From assembly GCA_021204735.1 (NCBI GenBank), contig JAJPYV010000407.1, positions 1 to 14,047 of the forward strand: a stretch of 14,047 nucleotides of DNA, written 5' to 3'. Under the pieces are notes generated by a model. That model made no database searches and was not told the DNA's origin. It was given only the letters and a program-made list of their open reading frames with translations. Of this stretch, positions 5,957-14,047 are shown piece after piece (positions within the stretch are counted from its first letter, which is position 1; each line of letters starts with the position of its first letter). Source of the stretch: Prevotella sp. Its GTDB lineage: Bacteria > Bacteroidota > Bacteroidia > Bacteroidales > Bacteroidaceae. A program made the translations under genes and the position numbers.

Positions 5957-8413
5957 TTATTTTGCGTTAAGAGTATATGTCTCGCCCTTCTTTGTGGCAA
6001 GGTCATAGAGATAAGTTTTTTGAAGTTCGGACAGAGATTCAAGGGCATCAGGGTAATTGATTTGTTGTTTCACGTTTGTAGGCGTGGAAAACAGAGGATT
6101 GCTGTTCTCACCCTTTGCCACTTTCAGTCCCTTGCCTGTGAGAGGAACGGCAGAACGGATACGCAGGTTGCCGCCAACTTCCGACTTAATTACAGTTTGC
6201 GTAATCTTGTTATCTTTCCAGTCAATAGACACCTCAAATCCACCACGCACTTTAAGTCCGCTTACAGAACCGTCTGACCATGCATCAGGTAAGGCAGGCA
6301 AGAGATAGACGAAACCATCGTGGCTCTGTACGAGCATTTCTGCGATACCTGCCGTACAACCGAAATTGCCATCAATCTGGAATGGCGGATGGGCATCGAA
6401 TAAGTTAGGATACGTACCACCTTTTTTCAGCTCGTTGCGCACTAATGTCAATTGGTCGCCTATGAGACGGTATGCATGGTTGCCGTCAAGCAATCGAGAC
6501 CACAAGCACACTTTCCAGCCCATGCTCCAACCAGTGGACGGGTCGCCACGGTGGATGAGTGATGTGCGTGCGGCGGCAGTTAACTCAGGTGTGCGGAAAG
6601 GAGAAATCTGGTTGCTTGGATAAAGACCATAGAGATGGGAAACATGACGGTGTGTGTCGTCAGGGTCGTCCCAATCGTCTTTCCATTCCTGCAACTGTCC
6701 CCAGCGGCCTGTTTGCAGAGGAACAAGTCCGTCGAGTTTGTTCTTTAAACTGTCTATGATTGTTGTTTCTGATGCCTTACCCAATATGTCAGCCGCAGCG
6801 ATTACATGGTTGAACAGATCAAAAATCAGTTCGTTGTCCATTGTCACGCCTGCTGCAGTGGTAGCATTATACGGATGTTGGTTTTCAGGAGACAAGCTCG
6901 GGCACACAAGCCAATAGGTATCTGTCGGGTCTTTCACCATCACTTGGTTGAGGAAACGGGCGGCATTCTCCATTATCGGATAAACTTCAGCAAGGAAATC
7001 CTTGTCGCCTGTGTATAGATAATGTTCCCATAAGTGTTGGCAGAGCCATGCTCCTCCAGTACACCACAGACCTGATGGCGCCTTGTCGATAGCTCCTGTA
7101 ACACGCCATAAGTCGGTGTTGTGGTGAAGAACCCAACCAGTTGCGCCATACATTATGTCTGCCGACTCATGACCAGTTACACTTACGTCTTTGATGAGAG
7201 AGAACAGAGGTTGGGTAAGTTCCGATAAGTTCGTTACCTCTGCGGGCCAGTAGTTCATCTCAAGGTTGATGTTGCAAGTGTATTTGCTGTCCCACGAAGG
7301 CAATATCTTATCGTTCCACATACCTTGCAGGGTAGGTGGTTGTGTGCCTGGTTGCGAGGTGCAGATGAGCAGATATCTACCGAACTGGAAATATGTTTCA
7401 ACAAGATGCAAGTCATTATGCTCACTAAACTGTTCTACCCGTTTGTCTGTTGTGATGTTAGCATATTCATCATTTCCGAGATTTAGTTTCACACGGTCAA
7501 ACTGACTCTTGTATTTAGCTAAATGAGCGGCTTTCATGTCATTGTAGTCAGTTTTCAACGCATTGCGCAATATTTCTTCCGACAAGATGGTATCGTTTAT
7601 GCTGATGTCATTGTAATTCTTGAAGTTGGTTGCAATAGTGATATAGATAATAGCCTCGTCAGCATTCTTAATTTGAAGTACACCATCCTCGCTCTGCATG
7701 GTGCCACCATTGATTTTGGCTGTGGCACGACCTGTGAACGTAATCTTACCTTTCAGTCCTTCATGCTGACCGCTGATTCCATAAAGAACAATCTCATTGT
7801 TTTCGGAGCAAACGGAAACATCTTGATGAGGTGAGGTGAATATAGCATTGCATGTTATCATACCTTTTTTGCTTGCGGTGAGACGCACCGTGATAACGTT
7901 GTCTGACAAAGAAGATATGTACTCACGCTGGTATGTAACGCCGTCAGCAGTATATCGTGTTATAGAGAGAGCAGAGTCAAGACTAAGTTCACGGTAATAA
8001 TTTGTGTATTCACCTTGTCCAGGAAAACTTATATATATATCACCAAAGGGCTGGTATGGCATTCCATGGTTGGTGCTCGATTGTACATGAGCGGTAGCAA
8101 GGTCTTGGGCTTCCTTATATTTACCTTCCCATACAAGTTGTCTTACTTTTGGCAAGTATTCTTTTGCCTCTGGGTTGGCGTTGTTGTTCGGCCTGCCGCC
8201 CCAAATCGTCTCCTCGTTCAACTGCATCCTTTCCACTGATGGTTTCCCGAAAATCATCGCAGCGAGTTTACTGTTAGCGATAGGCAACGCTTCTGTCCAG
8301 ACAGCAGCTGGGGCATCATACCATAAAATATGGTTGTTCTCCGAATAAAGATTGTCTTGTGCCGCACAGCAAATTGTTGCGAATATAGCGGCAGTCAATA
8401 TTGCTTTTCTCAT
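5957..8413 (-). CDS. GH95 glycosidase, predicted alpha-L-galactosidase (or alpha-L-fucosidase)
   Basis: The 818-residue protein starts with a signal peptide (MRKAILTAAIFATICCAAQ, cleavage near 18). It then shows the GH95 N-terminal beta-sandwich signature (LWYDAPAAVWTEALPIANSKLAAMIFG, 30-56; LNEETIWGGRP, 65-75). The (alpha/alpha)6 catalytic domain carries TCNINLEMNYWPAE (379-392), GQLQEWKDDWDDP (572-584), HRHVSHLYGLYP (588-599) and HPPFQIDGNFG (675-685). Asn381, Asn383 and Asp681 match the catalytic Asn pair and Asp of the family; Glu576 in QEW is a candidate acid. The residue two before the first Asn is Thr379. In the fucosidase AfcA the same place holds His, and as I recall Thr is found in members preferring L-galactose. 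L-galactose is the terminal sugar of RG-II chain A, so galactosidase activity is the better guess. Its start overlaps the esterase stop by ATGA. Confidence 0.9.
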   Translation of the reverse strand: MRKAILTAAIFATICCAAQDNLYSENNHILWYDAPAAVWTEALPIANSKLAAMIFGKPSVERMQLNEETIWGGRPNNNANPEAKEYLPKVRQLVWEGKYKEAQDLATAHVQSSTNHGMPYQPFGDIYISFPGQGEYTNYYRELSLDSALSITRYTADGVTYQREYISSLSDNVITVRLTASKKGMITCNAIFTSPHQDVSVCSENNEIVLYGISGQHEGLKGKITFTGRATAKINGGTMQSEDGVLQIKNADEAIIYITIATNFKNYNDISINDTILSEEILRNALKTDYNDMKAAHLAKYKSQFDRVKLNLGNDEYANITTDKRVEQFSEHNDLHLVETYFQFGRYLLICTSQPGTQPPTLQGMWNDKILPSWDSKYTCNINLEMNYWPAEVTNLSELTQPLFSLIKDVSVTGHESADIMYGATGWVLHHNTDLWRVTGAIDKAPSGLWCTGGAWLCQHLWEHYLYTGDKDFLAEVYPIMENAARFLNQVMVKDPTDTYWLVCPSLSPENQHPYNATTAAGVTMDNELIFDLFNHVIAAADILGKASETTIIDSLKNKLDGLVPLQTGRWGQLQEWKDDWDDPDDTHRHVSHLYGLYPSNQISPFRTPELTAAARTSLIHRGDPSTGWSMGWKVCLWSRLLDGNHAYRLIGDQLTLVRNELKKGGTYPNLFDAHPPFQIDGNFGCTAGIAEMLVQSHDGFVYLLPALPDAWSDGSVSGLKVRGGFEVSIDWKDNKITQTVIKSEVGGNLRIRSAVPLTGKGLKVAKGENSNPLFSTPTNVKQQINYPDALESLSELQKTYLYDLATKKGETYTLNAK

Positions 8414-9705
8414 CTCTTGTAAGGTGTAAAACGTAAATCTTTTTCTTCCTCTATCTTAATTTTGTCTTCATCGAGCATTGAGGCATCGAGACCAAATGTT
8501 TCTATGAAAAACTTATATACAGCGTTTCTCTTGTTAGGTCCGAAGTCGTGGATTTCACCAGGCAGGTGAATGTTTTGTACGTTGTCTTCTTTGCCATAGA
8601 AACCATATATTCTCTTGATAAAAGGATATTCAAGGTTAGGCGTTGTAACTGTCCAGTCTCCATCATCGCTCACAATCATCATCGGACGGGGAGCGAACGT
8701 GGCAGCAAGTTCGGGGTTACATGTGCCACCACCAGAAAGTTGGATAGGCATGCCACTCTCACATGGGCAGCCACCGTCAAACCATGATGACATACTGACT
8801 ACAGGGTTGGAAGCCGTGTAGCGGTCATCTATTACAGATAGTAGCACTGTCTGCGAGCCGCCGCCGGAACCGCCGTTCACTCCAATTCTTTCTGTATCTA
8901 CGTCCTTGCGCTTTATCATCCAGTCGAGTATTCTGATACCATTGAGAGCCTGCATAACATGAGCCTCTGATGTCTGGTGAGCTGCCTCGCCAACCTCATC
9001 CTCCGATTCGCCCCAGCCCCACAGGTCATAATCAACGCAGATAGCTCCCATGCGTGCCAGCGTACCGAGACGCTGTTGTTGCACGGCGCCATAACGCCCA
9101 TTGCTGAAATGCCCATTAGGACATATAATCAGTGGGTGTTTTCCTTTGGTAGTGGGAGCATAGATAGAACCGCATACGGTATGGTTGTTAACTGTCTTCA
9201 AACGAAAATTTTGTACTGTATAGCCTTCATACGTCCTTATTTCGCTATATTCTGGTGCTTCTTGCGAGCATTGTGCAAGCAATGGGTCAATACCCAAATT
9301 CTCCCTTACTTCTTTTTTCAGAATCGCTTTTCGTGCTTCCCATGTGTCCAAATCATTGTAAAGTGACGAGAGATATGTGATGAGTTTCACACCATCCTCT
9401 TGTACTCTACGTGGATATTCATAATACTTTATTTTATAGAAAGTATCATTTTGCTTAGATGCCACGAAGTCGAAAGGTGCTGTTATGTTTCTCAGCGTCT
9501 CTTCAAGAGAGTAGGGGCGTATACGGAAATCAGCATAATTCAACATCAAGCCCGATGTGTCGGCATCGCATTGGAGTTTTACACCAAACTGTTTTGATAC
9601 CTTATTAATCACCTCACTAAGTGGTTTGGCGTATTTTGTCTCAAAGGTTTGCGCCCCTGCGATAGTGCTGATAAACAACATCACAGGTAAGATTAGTTTT
9701 TTCAT
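8410..9705 (-). CDS. Secreted alpha/beta-hydrolase carbohydrate esterase with STN-like N-terminal domain (CE19/CE15-like)
   Basis: This is a 431-residue exported protein (signal peptide MKKLILPVMLFISTIAGA, cut before QT). Residues 21-96 (FETKYAKPLSEVINKVSKQF, then GVKLQCDADTSGLMLNY, SLEETLRNI and FYKIKYYEY) have the pattern of an STN or secretin-type domain. A helical linker (105-140) leads to an alpha/beta hydrolase with HPLIICPNGH (190-199), DYDLWGWGES (225-234), the nucleophile elbow GVNGGSGGGSQT (Ser280), SDDGDW (346-351, candidate acid) and GEIHDFG (His386). The GGCPCESG segment (311-318) with Cys329 may form a disulfide. Such esterases include pectin methylesterase (CE19, founder BT1017 of the RG-II locus) and glucuronoyl methylesterase (CE15). 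In this setting it probably removes methyl or acetyl esters from RG-II. The exact family is uncertain. ATGA overlaps join it to both neighbours. Confidence 0.82.
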   Translation of the reverse strand: MKKLILPVMLFISTIAGAQTFETKYAKPLSEVINKVSKQFGVKLQCDADTSGLMLNYADFRIRPYSLEETLRNITAPFDFVASKQNDTFYKIKYYEYPRRVQEDGVKLITYLSSLYNDLDTWEARKAILKKEVRENLGIDPLLAQCSQEAPEYSEIRTYEGYTVQNFRLKTVNNHTVCGSIYAPTTKGKHPLIICPNGHFSNGRYGAVQQQRLGTLARMGAICVDYDLWGWGESEDEVGEAAHQTSEAHVMQALNGIRILDWMIKRKDVDTERIGVNGGSGGGSQTVLLSVIDDRYTASNPVVSMSSWFDGGCPCESGMPIQLSGGGTCNPELAATFAPRPMMIVSDDGDWTVTTPNLEYPFIKRIYGFYGKEDNVQNIHLPGEIHDFGPNKRNAVYKFFIETFGLDASMLDEDKIKIEEEKDLRFTPYKR

Positions 9706-12700
9706 TTGCTTGTTCCTTTATATGTAAGTTTTCCAAGATCTTCACGGCTTGCCACCTCTTTGCCATTGACAAGTAGAATAAGTCCTTTGCCCTGATGGTA
9801 GTTTTGTCCATCTTTGTCATATAATATGGTGATGACGTTGCCACGATAGTTGACGTTGTCAAGACAGAAGTGATCCCACGTGTTCTCAGGCAAGAGAGGA
9901 TTGATTACAATACTTCCATCAGCCTGTGGCCTTAGTCCAACAATTCCTGTGATTATTAAGTCAGCAAAGGTAGAATGGTTGTAGTAACGACTGCGTTCCT
10001 GGTCACCCATAAGCCATGCACCATTGGTCTCATCAAGGTATTCCCCGATGTATGGCCTACCTCTTTTGTGCTGACTTTCCACATATAGTTTCATCTGCCT
10101 GAAGAAAGTGCTGTCTGTCAGAACTGGCGAAGGATAGTCATTCAAATAATTTGCCATTGCCGTGAGAGTCTGGGAAGTTGCGAAAGGCCATATCGCACCG
10201 TCCCACTCACAAGTTCCCGTTCCATGACTACGGAACTCTGGATGTCGCCTTTCGGCAGTAGTAAGTCCGTAAGGTGCTGAAAAACCTTTCTCATCGTTTA
10301 TCTGTTTCCATGCCTCGTCATATTTGTTTTCATCATCAGGCAAATTGAAATACCACGGAATGAAACCTATTGCTTCCCGTACGGCAGCAAGGGTGTCACC
10401 ACGCATTGTCTCAAAGAAGGAATGATTCTCGTTCCACAGTTTTGTCTTGATTAGTGATTTCAATTCATCAGCATCTTGGTCGTATTTAATTGCTTTATTA
10501 GAATCTCCCGCCAATGTGCTCATTGCGGACAAGGCACGGGCATTGCCATACATATAACTGTTGATGGTAGGACGAGCGTATTGCTTTTTGCGACCACCAC
10601 TGATACTTTCCTCCATACCGTCCTGTACGTCACCCTGCCAATAAAGTCCGTTTTCCAACCTGTTACTGCCTTTCCAACGGGCATATTCTTCTTCTAAAGA
10701 AGGCATTAATCCTAACATGTATGTCGTGTCTCCCAATACTTTGTATGCCTCGTAAACGGCGGCAGGATTCCATGAACTGAACCTCTCCATTTTTTTCATT
10801 GCCTTACCGTCGTTGCCATAGTACCATGTGTTGAGGATTTGGTGGATATAGGTGGTGTCTCTTAGCCAGCGTGTCTCCATAATATGATGGCCGATTGCAC
10901 AAGCTATCAAGTTGTATTTGTCAGCGTATGACCGATTAACGAGAAATTCTGTCATGCCATAGCCTACAGGTGTGCGTTTGATATGTTTTCTCAATGACCA
11001 CCAACGGAAGTAATACATCTCTTCGAAATCTTTATCTGGACAGTCAAAGAGTGGTATGTTTTTGCTGAGCCATTCTGAAGATTCACTGTTGGGAATGTCT
11101 GTAACGATGTTTTCATCCTCCATCTCGTTGAAATAGTTTACATGATAAGCATAATCATCGTATTTCAATACAGAAGACGTGGCGTCAGCATCGGATGATG
11201 ATGTCTTGAAGTTTGCTATGTAGAAAGTTGCCATTTGGTCTTCCTCATCGGCACGGGGCATATCTTCTGTTTGGTCAGCTGGAGTCTCGAAATCTGGCTT
11301 TTCAAACACGTCGCCTGTGCGGAAAACAACTCTTGTGATTGCCTCTAATGGTGTGTCAAACATCCTTGAGGTAACTTTTTTGCCGTTAACAAAATAAGTA
11401 CCGACATGACCGTCAATAGACAGTTTTGCTGTGATATGGTATTCCTTGTTGGGCTCGTAATTTTTTACCAAACCGCCATATCGTGCACCTCCCTTAACTT
11501 TGATTGTTGACAATGAGTCAATCATGATACGAGTGCACATATTTCCTTTGTCGTCAAGAAACTCGATATTTAGTTGCCCATGGTCGTTCTGTGCTGCTTT
11601 TACGTCAAAGTCAACCGTCAATTCCTTTGTCGCAGGAATAACTTTTTCAACTCTTGCATAGTCGTATGGATCTTTGTCACTAAGAACAAGCCATTTGCCA
11701 TTAAGTGAAACCGGAGCCCAAAGAGATGAATAGATATTCCAGTCAGTCATGTCTGCCAACTTGTCGTATTTGTCGAAACTTACATCGGCTTGCTCTGTGG
11801 CAGTAAGTTTTACTGGTACGGGTACGCTTGCCACCCAGATATCCTCCTTGTTCATGCTGTATGTTACCCACAGTTTGTTGTCGGGAGGTGTGCCGTTACC
11901 CTCCAAAATACCACGAGTGTATTGCGGCCCGTAACTTTTATATAGTCCCCAATGGCGTTCAGGGGTAACCTCGCCACTAACCAAATTCAGTGTGGTGTAT
12001 TCCAGACCATCAGCACTTAGTGATATTGCGAGAGGCCAACGGTATTCAGCTGGGTTGTAGACGGTTGCGTATGTTCCGTCAGATAGTCGTTGTCCCCATA
12101 TTTTAGCGTTGGAATTTACGAAACCATGGGCTCTGTAAACAGGCGTGCGCCACGTGTTGCCACCATCGCTGCTCATGCTTGTCAACGCATGTTTCCACAG
12201 AGCTACTTTTCGACCGTCAGGGAGGGTATATCCGCAAAATGCCTTGTAAGGAGTCTTTAATGGAAGTATGTCATCATTGCGGTCTGCTTCTTCTGCCCAC
12301 TGCATCCTAATCATCGGGTCGGCAATGAGTTCTTCGCAGGCTTTCACAAATTCCTTGTCCTTTGATTTTTTGTAATTTGGAAAATCAGTGTTTTTTTCAC
12401 TGAATCCATGGTTGTAATAGATGAAATATATGTCTCCGAATGAACCGTCGGCCTTTATCTCTCTTACCACACGCCCTATACCGTTGCCGTCATTAGGATC
12501 ATCGGTTGGTGTGAGGGCCACTCCATAATTGCCTATGGCTATCAACTTGTTGCTCTTTGACACGAAGAAACCAACTCTCTGGTGCATTATTGCTTTCAGA
12601 TTCTTTGCCTCCACACCAGGGATGTTCGGCTTGGTGAATCCGTCGGGCACATTATATTCAGGGAACAGTTCCACTTGTTCGCTCCATGTGTAACCGTCTG

Positions 12701-13847
12701 TGGAAGTCTGTAACATCGTCTTGCCAGGAGGTTCATGCTCACTTCGTGGGTCAGTGAGATAGTGTATGTAAAACTTGCCGTTCCAATATGCCATCATAGG
12801 TTGGTGGTTGTATAGCCAGCCCTGTTCACTGCGCCATATCTGTATGTTGTGTGCTCCAATTACAGGGGAAAGTCCACCGTCATGTCTTGATGGTGTTGCT
12901 ACTGTTTTTCCAGTGTAATGAACGGCATCCCTATTTTCTTTTATCAGATTGTTCACTATTTCTTCTGATGCCATGAACACCGTGCCATGCTTATGCCCTA
13001 TAGGAAAGTTTACTACTCCTGTCTGGTCCTCAAATTCGATAAAGTCCTTTGTGCGCGAAGCTCCGTAGATACCATGGCGGTAGGAGTCGTAGTAGATATA
13101 ATACCAGCCGTCAACGTATGCTGTGGAAGGGCCCTCGCAAAAACTCTCTGTAAACGGCTCTGAAGCCTTGCTCCACGGACCGTAAGGTGACTTTGCGAAT
13201 GCCACCTTGATGTTGCGCTCTTTACGTGAGTTGTCTTTCAGAACCATCACGTAGTCATCGTTGCCACGTTTTACCAATGTCGCATCAATGCAACTGAAAT
13301 CAGGATCGATAAGAAGGGCTGCATTACTGAACGTCTTGAAGTCTTTTGTTGTTACATAATATAATCTATGGTTGTTGTCGTGGTCTTCTAAATAATCGGG
13401 AAACTTACCAGGAATACAAGAAGCCCAAACAATCATGAACTGTTTTTTAACGTCATCATAAAACAGTTCAGGTGCCCAGACATTTACTGTTGTTGGGTCG
13501 TCCATAACGGTGATGAATCTCTCCTCACTCCAGTGGATAAGGTCTTTTGATGATGCATAACCGAATCCCTTATCTCCTTTCCAGCTTGATGTCCAAACCA
13601 AATGAAATGTCCCATCGGGACCTTTCACTATCGATGGGTCACGCATAACTTTCTGATTGCCCACCTCCGGATGTAGGAAAGTTCCTTGAATGGAGTCCCA
13701 GCGTATGCCATCATAACTGTAAATGAACCGTAATCCTTCATTTGCCGGTTCATGGAAAGAAGTGGAAACATAAATGTCTTTCGCATAGGAAATATAAGGC
13801 ATTATCGCTGCTATGGAAACGATAAGGCATAACAAGACTTTTTTCAT
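9702..13847 (-). CDS. Giant multi-domain glycosidase: GH43-like propeller, sialidase-like (GH143-type) propeller, beta-sandwich, six-hairpin (GH142-type) domain
   Basis: This 1381-residue secreted protein (signal peptide cut after ISYA, residue 22) is the first gene of the operon. Residues 25-300 look like a GH43-type five-bladed propeller with VMRDPSIV (Asp70), NVWAPELF (122-129), SCIDATLV (Asp188) and FCEGPS (Glu238), which match the family's base, modulator and acid. Residues about 310-680 resemble a sialidase-type propeller (TSTDGYTWSE 381-390; SMSSDGGNTW 557-566; VTYSMNKEDIWV 661-672). Residues 700-880 form a concanavalin-like beta-sandwich with an acidic loop (848-870). Residues 895-1381 form an (alpha/alpha)6 domain (SLRKHIKRTPVGYG, GLYWQGDVQDGMEES, HGTGTCEWDGAIWPF, LDETNGAWLMGDQERSRYYN). 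The plan recalls BT1020 of the B. thetaiotaomicron RG-II locus, with GH143 (DHA hydrolase) and GH142 (beta-L-arabinofuranosidase) in one chain. The substrate assignment is inference. Confidence 0.82.
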   Translation of the reverse strand: MKKVLLCLIVSIAAIMPYISYAKDIYVSTSFHEPANEGLRFIYSYDGIRWDSIQGTFLHPEVGNQKVMRDPSIVKGPDGTFHLVWTSSWKGDKGFGYASSKDLIHWSEERFITVMDDPTTVNVWAPELFYDDVKKQFMIVWASCIPGKFPDYLEDHDNNHRLYYVTTKDFKTFSNAALLIDPDFSCIDATLVKRGNDDYVMVLKDNSRKERNIKVAFAKSPYGPWSKASEPFTESFCEGPSTAYVDGWYYIYYDSYRHGIYGASRTKDFIEFEDQTGVVNFPIGHKHGTVFMASEEIVNNLIKENRDAVHYTGKTVATPSRHDGGLSPVIGAHNIQIWRSEQGWLYNHQPMMAYWNGKFYIHYLTDPRSEHEPPGKTMLQTSTDGYTWSEQVELFPEYNVPDGFTKPNIPGVEAKNLKAIMHQRVGFFVSKSNKLIAIGNYGVALTPTDDPNDGNGIGRVVREIKADGSFGDIYFIYYNHGFSEKNTDFPNYKKSKDKEFVKACEELIADPMIRMQWAEEADRNDDILPLKTPYKAFCGYTLPDGRKVALWKHALTSMSSDGGNTWRTPVYRAHGFVNSNAKIWGQRLSDGTYATVYNPAEYRWPLAISLSADGLEYTTLNLVSGEVTPERHWGLYKSYGPQYTRGILEGNGTPPDNKLWVTYSMNKEDIWVASVPVPVKLTATEQADVSFDKYDKLADMTDWNIYSSLWAPVSLNGKWLVLSDKDPYDYARVEKVIPATKELTVDFDVKAAQNDHGQLNIEFLDDKGNMCTRIMIDSLSTIKVKGGARYGGLVKNYEPNKEYHITAKLSIDGHVGTYFVNGKKVTSRMFDTPLEAITRVVFRTGDVFEKPDFETPADQTEDMPRADEEDQMATFYIANFKTSSSDADATSSVLKYDDYAYHVNYFNEMEDENIVTDIPNSESSEWLSKNIPLFDCPDKDFEEMYYFRWWSLRKHIKRTPVGYGMTEFLVNRSYADKYNLIACAIGHHIMETRWLRDTTYIHQILNTWYYGNDGKAMKKMERFSSWNPAAVYEAYKVLGDTTYMLGLMPSLEEEYARWKGSNRLENGLYWQGDVQDGMEESISGGRKKQYARPTINSYMYGNARALSAMSTLAGDSNKAIKYDQDADELKSLIKTKLWNENHSFFETMRGDTLAAVREAIGFIPWYFNLPDDENKYDEAWKQINDEKGFSAPYGLTTAERRHPEFRSHGTGTCEWDGAIWPFATSQTLTAMANYLNDYPSPVLTDSTFFRQMKLYVESQHKRGRPYIGEYLDETNGAWLMGDQERSRYYNHSTFADLIITGIVGLRPQADGSIVINPLLPENTWDHFCLDNVNYRGNVITILYDKDGQNYHQGKGLILLVNGKEVASREDLGKLTYKGTSK

Positions 13848-13906
13848 GCGTTTTTCGTTTTTTTTATGACGATTGATTTAAAGATTTGTACCCTACAACT
13901 TTAACG

Positions 13907-13920
13907 AAACAAATTTGTTT
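13907..13920. promoter_or_regulatory. Perfect 14-bp palindrome AAACAAATTTGTTT over the putative -7 box
   Basis: The sequence equals its own reverse complement over 14 bases. It shares the core CAAATTTG with a 10-bp palindrome 28 bp upstream (centre to centre) and covers the proposed -7 element. It could be a repressor or activator half of a paired operator. In A/T-rich DNA a chance palindrome is possible. Confidence 0.35.
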
Positions 13921-13941
13921 TTATTATATTATTTTGTCAAA
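13910..13941 (-). promoter_or_regulatory. Candidate Bacteroidetes-type -33/-7 promoter for the enzyme operon
   Basis: On the minus strand TTTG (13941-13938) is followed by exactly 20 bases and then CAAATTTG (13917-13910). The Bacteroidetes consensus is TTTG, about 19-21 bases, then TAnnTTTG. The -7 box differs only at its first base. Transcription would begin around 13905, leaving a leader of about 55-60 bases before the ATG at 13847. That leader is A-rich just before the start and has no Shine-Dalgarno sequence, which is normal in this group. Confidence 0.45.
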
Positions 13942-13946
13942 TTTGA
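13937..13946. promoter_or_regulatory. Perfect 10-bp palindrome TCAAATTTGA over the putative -33 box
   Basis: This is the second copy of the CAAATTTG core, covering the proposed -33 TTTG. With the palindrome at 13907-13920 it forms a pair on nearly the same face of the helix (28 bp apart). The rest of the leader (13947-14047) is A/T-rich, and I see no gene, RNA or terminator in it. Confidence 0.3.
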
Positions 13947-14047
13947 AGTTCTGATATGGTTTTATTCATTGTATAAAAATAGTAACTTATAACATGCTTT
14001 TTAATGCAAACTGATATTTAATAAACTGATTAACATGACAATTTGCA

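Noticed and set aside
8354..8413. Lipoprotein signal (lipobox) in the GH95 protein
   Set aside because: The Cys pair in ATICCAAQ lacks the usual Leu-x-Gly/Ala/Ser before Cys, and signal peptidase I cleavage after CAA is a better fit.

Overview
The window looks like part of a polysaccharide utilisation locus from a Bacteroidales bacterium, probably Prevotella-like. Three things point there: a run of secreted glycosidases from families typical of that order, start codons preceded by A/T-rich leaders rather than Shine-Dalgarno sites, and a possible -33/-7 promoter of the Bacteroidetes type. All genes lie on the minus strand, so the window is read from right to left. The left edge is almost certainly the end of a draft contig, because bases 1-19 are a near-perfect Nextera/Tn5 mosaic-end adapter.

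Layout from upstream (right) to downstream (left). A roughly 200-bp leader (13848-14047) holds a candidate promoter built on two palindromes. It is followed by a very large multi-domain glycosidase (13847-9702; GH43-like propeller, sialidase-like propeller, beta-sandwich, six-hairpin domain), an alpha/beta-hydrolase esterase with an STN-like N-terminal domain (9705-8410), a GH95 enzyme (8413-5957), a GH140/DUF4038 apiosidase-like enzyme (5864-4398), and a GH78 alpha-L-rhamnosidase fused to a sialidase-like (GH33-type) propeller (4376-651). The first three genes are joined by 4-base ATGA overlaps. The fourth follows after 92 bp and the fifth after 21 bp. Next come a 7-bp tandem repeat, a small four-helix-bundle (S23/IVP-type) gene (520-119), and the first 34 codons of another secreted protein cut off by the contig end.

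The combination GH140 + GH95 + GH78/GH33-like + GH142/GH143-like + pectin-type esterase matches what is known of rhamnogalacturonan-II (RG-II) breakdown in Bacteroides thetaiotaomicron. My reading is an RG-II side-chain cassette. The apiosidase would release the side chains at apiose, GH95 would take L-galactose from chain A, the GH78/GH33-like fusion would take apart the Rha-Kdo chain C, the largest protein would take apart the DHA-arabinose disaccharide (chain D), and the esterase would remove methyl or acetyl esters. All five enzymes carry signal peptides without a clear lipobox, which suggests the periplasm. No SusC/SusD pair, regulator or sulfatase lies in the window, so import and sensing must be encoded elsewhere.

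Beyond the enzymes, small repeats have touched the coding sequence. A G/C-rich REP-like palindrome lies inside the GH140 signal peptide, a second REP-like hairpin sits in the one sizeable gap between enzyme genes, and the stop codon of the GH78 fusion lies inside the heptamer array.
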